A stretch of 16,302 bases of DNA from SVTX01 sp045602385. GTDB lineage: Bacteria; Bacillota; Clostridia; Oscillospirales; CAG-272. The DNA is taken from the NCBI GenBank assembly GCA_045602385.1, contig JAZSBL010000007.1:1-16302 (forward strand). The letters are read 5' to 3'. The notes below the pieces were generated by a model, which ran no database searches, was not told the DNA's origin, and saw only the letters and a program-made list of their open reading frames with translations. Positions within the stretch are counted from its first letter, which is position 1. Each line of letters opens with the position of its first letter. Shown in pieces: positions 14,410 through 16,302 of this stretch. The position numbers and the translations under genes are program-made.

Positions 14410-15690
14410 ATGTTTGTAAAGGAAACGACAAAGGGAATGAGAGATATTCTCCCCCGCGAGGCGGAGATAAGAGAGTATCTTCTCAATAAAATGAAAAAGA
14501 CCTACGCATCATTCGGCTTTTCGCAGATAGAAACTCCCTGCGTGGAGCATATCGAGAACCTGACAAGCAAGCAGGGCGGCGATAACGAGAAGCTTATTTT
14601 CAAGATACTTAAGAGGGGCGAAAAGCTGAACGCGGGCGCGGAGAGCCTTAACGTGGACGAGCTTGTCGACTCCGGACTCCGCTACGATCTTACCGTTCCG
14701 CTTTCGCGCTACTACGCGAATAACGCGGCAAACCTCTCCTTGCCCTTCAAGGCAATGCAGATAGGCCCCGTTTGGCGCGCTGACAGACCGCAGAAGGGAA
14801 GATTCAGGCAGTTCGTGCAGTGCGACATCGACATTTTCGGTGACGCGACAAATTCCGCGGAGATAGAGCTTATCACCGCTACCTCTACCTACCTTGAAAG
14901 CGTTGGCGTAGGCGGAGTTACTATCGTTATAAACGACCGCAAGATACTTGCGGCTATGGCTCGCGCAAGCGGATTTTCAGAGGAAAACTTCTCGCAGGTG
15001 TTCATCATTCTTGATAAGTACGACAAGATCGGCGAAAGTGGAATCGAGAAGGAGCTTATTGAGTCGGGCTACGACGCAGACTGCGTTGCAAAATATATGG
15101 AGATATTCCGCGGAGCTATGGCGGCAGAGGACAGATTTGCATTCCTCGGCGAGGCTCTTGGCGAGAACGTCGAGGCGGGAGTTATCGACAACCTCAAGGA
15201 GATAGTTGACGCGGTGGCAACCATTTCGGGCGGTCGCTTCAACCTTGAATTCGACCCCACCCTCGTTCGCGGAATGGGATACTATACCGGCGTTATCTTT
15301 GAGATCCACTCCGAGGACTTCAAGGGCGCAAGCGTTGGCGGCGGCGGTCGCTACGACAATATGATAGGCAACTTCACGGGTCAGAAGACCCCCGCGTGCG
15401 GATTCTCGATCGGCTTTGAGAGAATAGTTTCGGCTCTTGTCGATAAGAACTTCAAGCCCGAGGGAGCAGGGGAGAAGACTGCTATCCTTTACGACAAGCG
15501 CATGAGCGTATCCGACTATGCCTTGATGCAGAAGGCGGCAATGGACGCGCGCGCAGAGGGCAAGATCGTGCTTGTGCAGAAGATGAACAAGAACGTCGGC
15601 TTCCAGAAGCAGAAGCTCGAGGCAGAAGGATACACGAGATTTATCGATATCCGCTACCCCGACGAGATGGCGAAGCTTGAACAAATCTAA
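14410..15690 (+). CDS. hisS: Histidyl-tRNA synthetase
   Basis: Class II synthetase that charges tRNA-His with histidine using ATP. The 426-residue product opens with KGMRDILPREAEIREY, has motif 2 WRADRPQKGRFRQF with Arg123 and Arg131, the histidine-binding HisA motif LVRGMGYYTG at 285-294 (Arg287), motif 3 ACGFSIGFERI, and a C-terminal anticodon-binding domain of about 85 residues. Length is normal. AAAGGA lies 8 nt before the ATG. There is no T-box and no obvious promoter in the 84-nt gap upstream, so it is probably transcribed with the preceding genes. aspS, which often follows hisS in Firmicutes, is absent; a terminator comes instead. tRNA-His is encoded 5.7 kb away. Confidence 0.97.
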   Translation: MFVKETTKGMRDILPREAEIREYLLNKMKKTYASFGFSQIETPCVEHIENLTSKQGGDNEKLIFKILKRGEKLNAGAESLNVDELVDSGLRYDLTVPLSRYYANNAANLSLPFKAMQIGPVWRADRPQKGRFRQFVQCDIDIFGDATNSAEIELITATSTYLESVGVGGVTIVINDRKILAAMARASGFSEENFSQVFIILDKYDKIGESGIEKELIESGYDADCVAKYMEIFRGAMAAEDRFAFLGEALGENVEAGVIDNLKEIVDAVATISGGRFNLEFDPTLVRGMGYYTGVIFEIHSEDFKGASVGGGGRYDNMIGNFTGQKTPACGFSIGFERIVSALVDKNFKPEGAGEKTAILYDKRMSVSDYALMQKAAMDARAEGKIVLVQKMNKNVGFQKQKLEAEGYTRFIDIRYPDEMAKLEQI

Positions 15691-15700
15691 ATAATATAAC

Positions 15701-15730
15701 AAAAGAGAGGGGAAACCCTCTCTTTTTTAT
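15701..15730 (+). terminator. Intrinsic terminator of hisS
   Basis: AAAAGAGAGGG and CCCTCTCTTTT form a perfect 11-bp stem closed by a GAAA tetraloop and followed by a T-run, 10 nt after the hisS stop. Confidence 0.95.
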
Positions 15731-15734
15731 TCAG

Positions 15735-15762
15735 TGCAGAGTGCAAAATGCAGAATGCAGAG
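15735..15762. repeat. Heptamer tandem repeat (four units)
   Basis: Four consecutive 7-bp units TGCAGAG, TGCAAAA, TGCAGAA, TGCAGAG fit the consensus TGCARAR. They lie directly after the hisS terminator and before the REP-like hairpin, outside any gene. Confidence 0.8.
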
Positions 15763-15776
15763 TTACAAGCCTGTAG

Positions 15777-15795
15777 GGGCGGTTATCAACCGCCC
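15777..15795. repeat. REP-like GC hairpin
   Basis: GGGCGGTT-ATC-AACCGCCC is a perfect 8-bp inverted repeat with a 3-nt loop. No T-run follows on either strand. It separates the heptamer repeats from MITE-like copy B. Confidence 0.75.
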
Positions 15796-15800
15796 GCGCA

Positions 15801-16026
15801 CAAATTGTGATTTATTGGGGAGATGGCGGACTAAAAAGAAAGGCTCCCTTGTGTAAAGGGAGCTGTCAACGCAGTTGACTGAGGGATTGTAAATGAAACA
15901 TATGCAGTAGAACAATCCCTCCGTCTTGCTTCGCAATCCACCTCCCTTTACACAAGGGAGGCTTACGCAAAGCGTAATCCAAACGAATTTTACAGCCGAG
16001 GACTCCCCGACAAATCAAAATTTGAA
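15801..16026 (+). repeat. MITE-like structured repeat, copy B
   Basis: Second copy of the element at 8236-8462, in opposite orientation, 226 bp. Differences are scattered single bases and a 1-bp indel. The terminal inverted repeats are CAAATTGTGATTTATTGGGG (15801-15820) and its partner at 16005-16024, with three mismatches. The internal stems (GCTCCCTT/AAGGGAGC, GAGGGATTGT/ACAATCCCTC, CCTCCCTT/AAGGGAGG) are intact. One change falls in the small TTACGC/GCGTAA hairpin loop. Like copy A it sits in a convergent gap between a plus-strand operon end and a minus-strand tRNA gene. Confidence 0.88.
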
Positions 16027-16041
16027 TAGGTAAGTTAAAAC

Positions 16042-16074
16042 AAAAAAGGCACGGTGAGAAACACCGTACCTTTT
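16042..16074 (-). terminator. Terminator of tRNA-Thr
   Basis: On the minus strand AAAAGGTACGGTG pairs with CACCGTGCCTTTT around a 5-nt loop, ending in six T residues. It abuts the CCA end of tRNA-Thr. Confidence 0.92.
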
Positions 16075-16149
16075 GGAGCTGGTAATGTGACTCGAACACA
16101 CGACCTGCTGATTACGAATCAGCTGCACTACCGACTGTGCTATACCAGC
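16074..16149 (-). tRNA. tRNA-Thr (CGT)
   Basis: Minus-strand cloverleaf of 76 nt including encoded CCA: acceptor GCTGGTA/TACCAGC (7 perfect bp), D-arm GCAC/GTGC, anticodon stem GCTGA/TCAGC with loop TTCGTAA (anticodon CGT, reading ACG), T-arm GTGTG TTCGAGT CACAT, discriminator T. It is a single-gene transcription unit. Confidence 0.96.
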
Positions 16150-16158
16150 GACTTGAAT

Positions 16159-16187
16159 ATTATATCACACGTCTGCAAGTTTTGCAA
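16159..16187 (-). promoter_or_regulatory. Promoter of tRNA-Thr
   Basis: On the minus strand TTGCAA (16187-16182) and TATAAT (16164-16159) are 17 nt apart; the start would fall only a few nt before the mature tRNA 5' end. A/T-tracts lie upstream. Confidence 0.8.
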
Positions 16188-16302
16188 GAGATTTTCAAAA
16201 AATTATTTTTTATTTTTATTTTGGAAAGATCTTGAAAGAGGGGGGCGGGGAAGAAAAAAGCTTTTTCAATTCTTATCTTGGGAAGTTTTTGAAAAGGATA
16301 GG
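16188..16302. other. AT-rich intergenic sequence, no gene seen
   Basis: It holds A/T tracts immediately upstream of the tRNA-Thr promoter, a G-rich run (16239-16250), a palindrome GAAAAAAGCTTTTTC around 16253-16267, and a motif shared with the other tRNA promoter region at 16223-16240. No credible reading frame or terminator is seen before the window ends. Confidence 0.6.

Noticed and set aside
15735..15762. CRISPR-like array
   Set aside because: The 7-bp units are directly contiguous without spacers; no repeat-spacer pattern or cas genes in the window.
15866..16099. 77-codon minus-strand ORF in repeat copy B
   Set aside because: It is contained in the repeat and tRNA-Thr; the same peptide appears from copy A, showing repeat read-through rather than a gene.

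Overview
The window reads as chromosomal DNA of an anaerobic low-to-mid-GC Firmicute of the class Clostridia, probably a gut Oscillospiraceae-like lineage. The grounds are the gene families (pyruvate phosphate dikinase, pth-mfd, PrsA-like lipoproteins, YqeG, DUF3006, PlsY), strong Shine-Dalgarno sites, consensus sigma-A promoters, and tRNA genes that all encode CCA. The genus assignment is inference; no rRNA or other marker is present.

Layout. (1) 1-854, minus strand: 5' part of ppdK, cut by the window edge. (2) 855-1230: divergent control region with a promoter for each side and a hairpin in the pth leader. (3) 1231-8153, plus strand: a compact run of pth, mfd and two tandem, paralogous PrsA/SurA-like foldase lipoproteins, ended by a strong terminator at 8161-8195. 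(4) 8236-9036: a 227-bp MITE-like repeat (copy A), a GC-rich palindromic stretch, and a minus-strand tRNA cluster (Gly-UCC, Arg-UCU, His-GUG) with promoter and terminators. (5) 9130-15690, plus strand: a tightly packed series of yqeG, a Nfo-like TIM-barrel gene, an M24 Xaa-Pro peptidase, a DUF3006 gene, plsY, a class I methyltransferase gene, a small unknown gene and hisS, with gaps from 1 nt to 85 nt and one 14-nt overlap, then a terminator. (6) 15735-16187: a heptamer tandem repeat, a REP-like hairpin, copy B of the MITE-like repeat in the opposite orientation, and a minus-strand tRNA-Thr (CGU) with promoter and terminator. (7) 16188-16302: AT-rich sequence without a gene.

Together the genes serve translation quality control (Pth), repair of transcription-blocking lesions (Mfd), extracytoplasmic protein folding (lipoproteins), phospholipid synthesis (PlsY), peptide turnover (M24 peptidase), DNA or sugar metabolism (Nfo-like) and histidine charging (HisRS, with its substrate tRNA-His also in the window). 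This is mostly housekeeping sequence and I see no defence island, prophage, CRISPR array or biosynthetic cluster. What is unusual lies between the genes: the inverted pair of structured repeats bracketing 7.3 kb, an inverted partial copy of the tRNA-His 3' end next to that gene, a shared motif upstream of both tRNA promoters, and the lipoprotein pair whose parvulin-like domain carries a repeat-like insertion and lacks the usual first active-site histidine.
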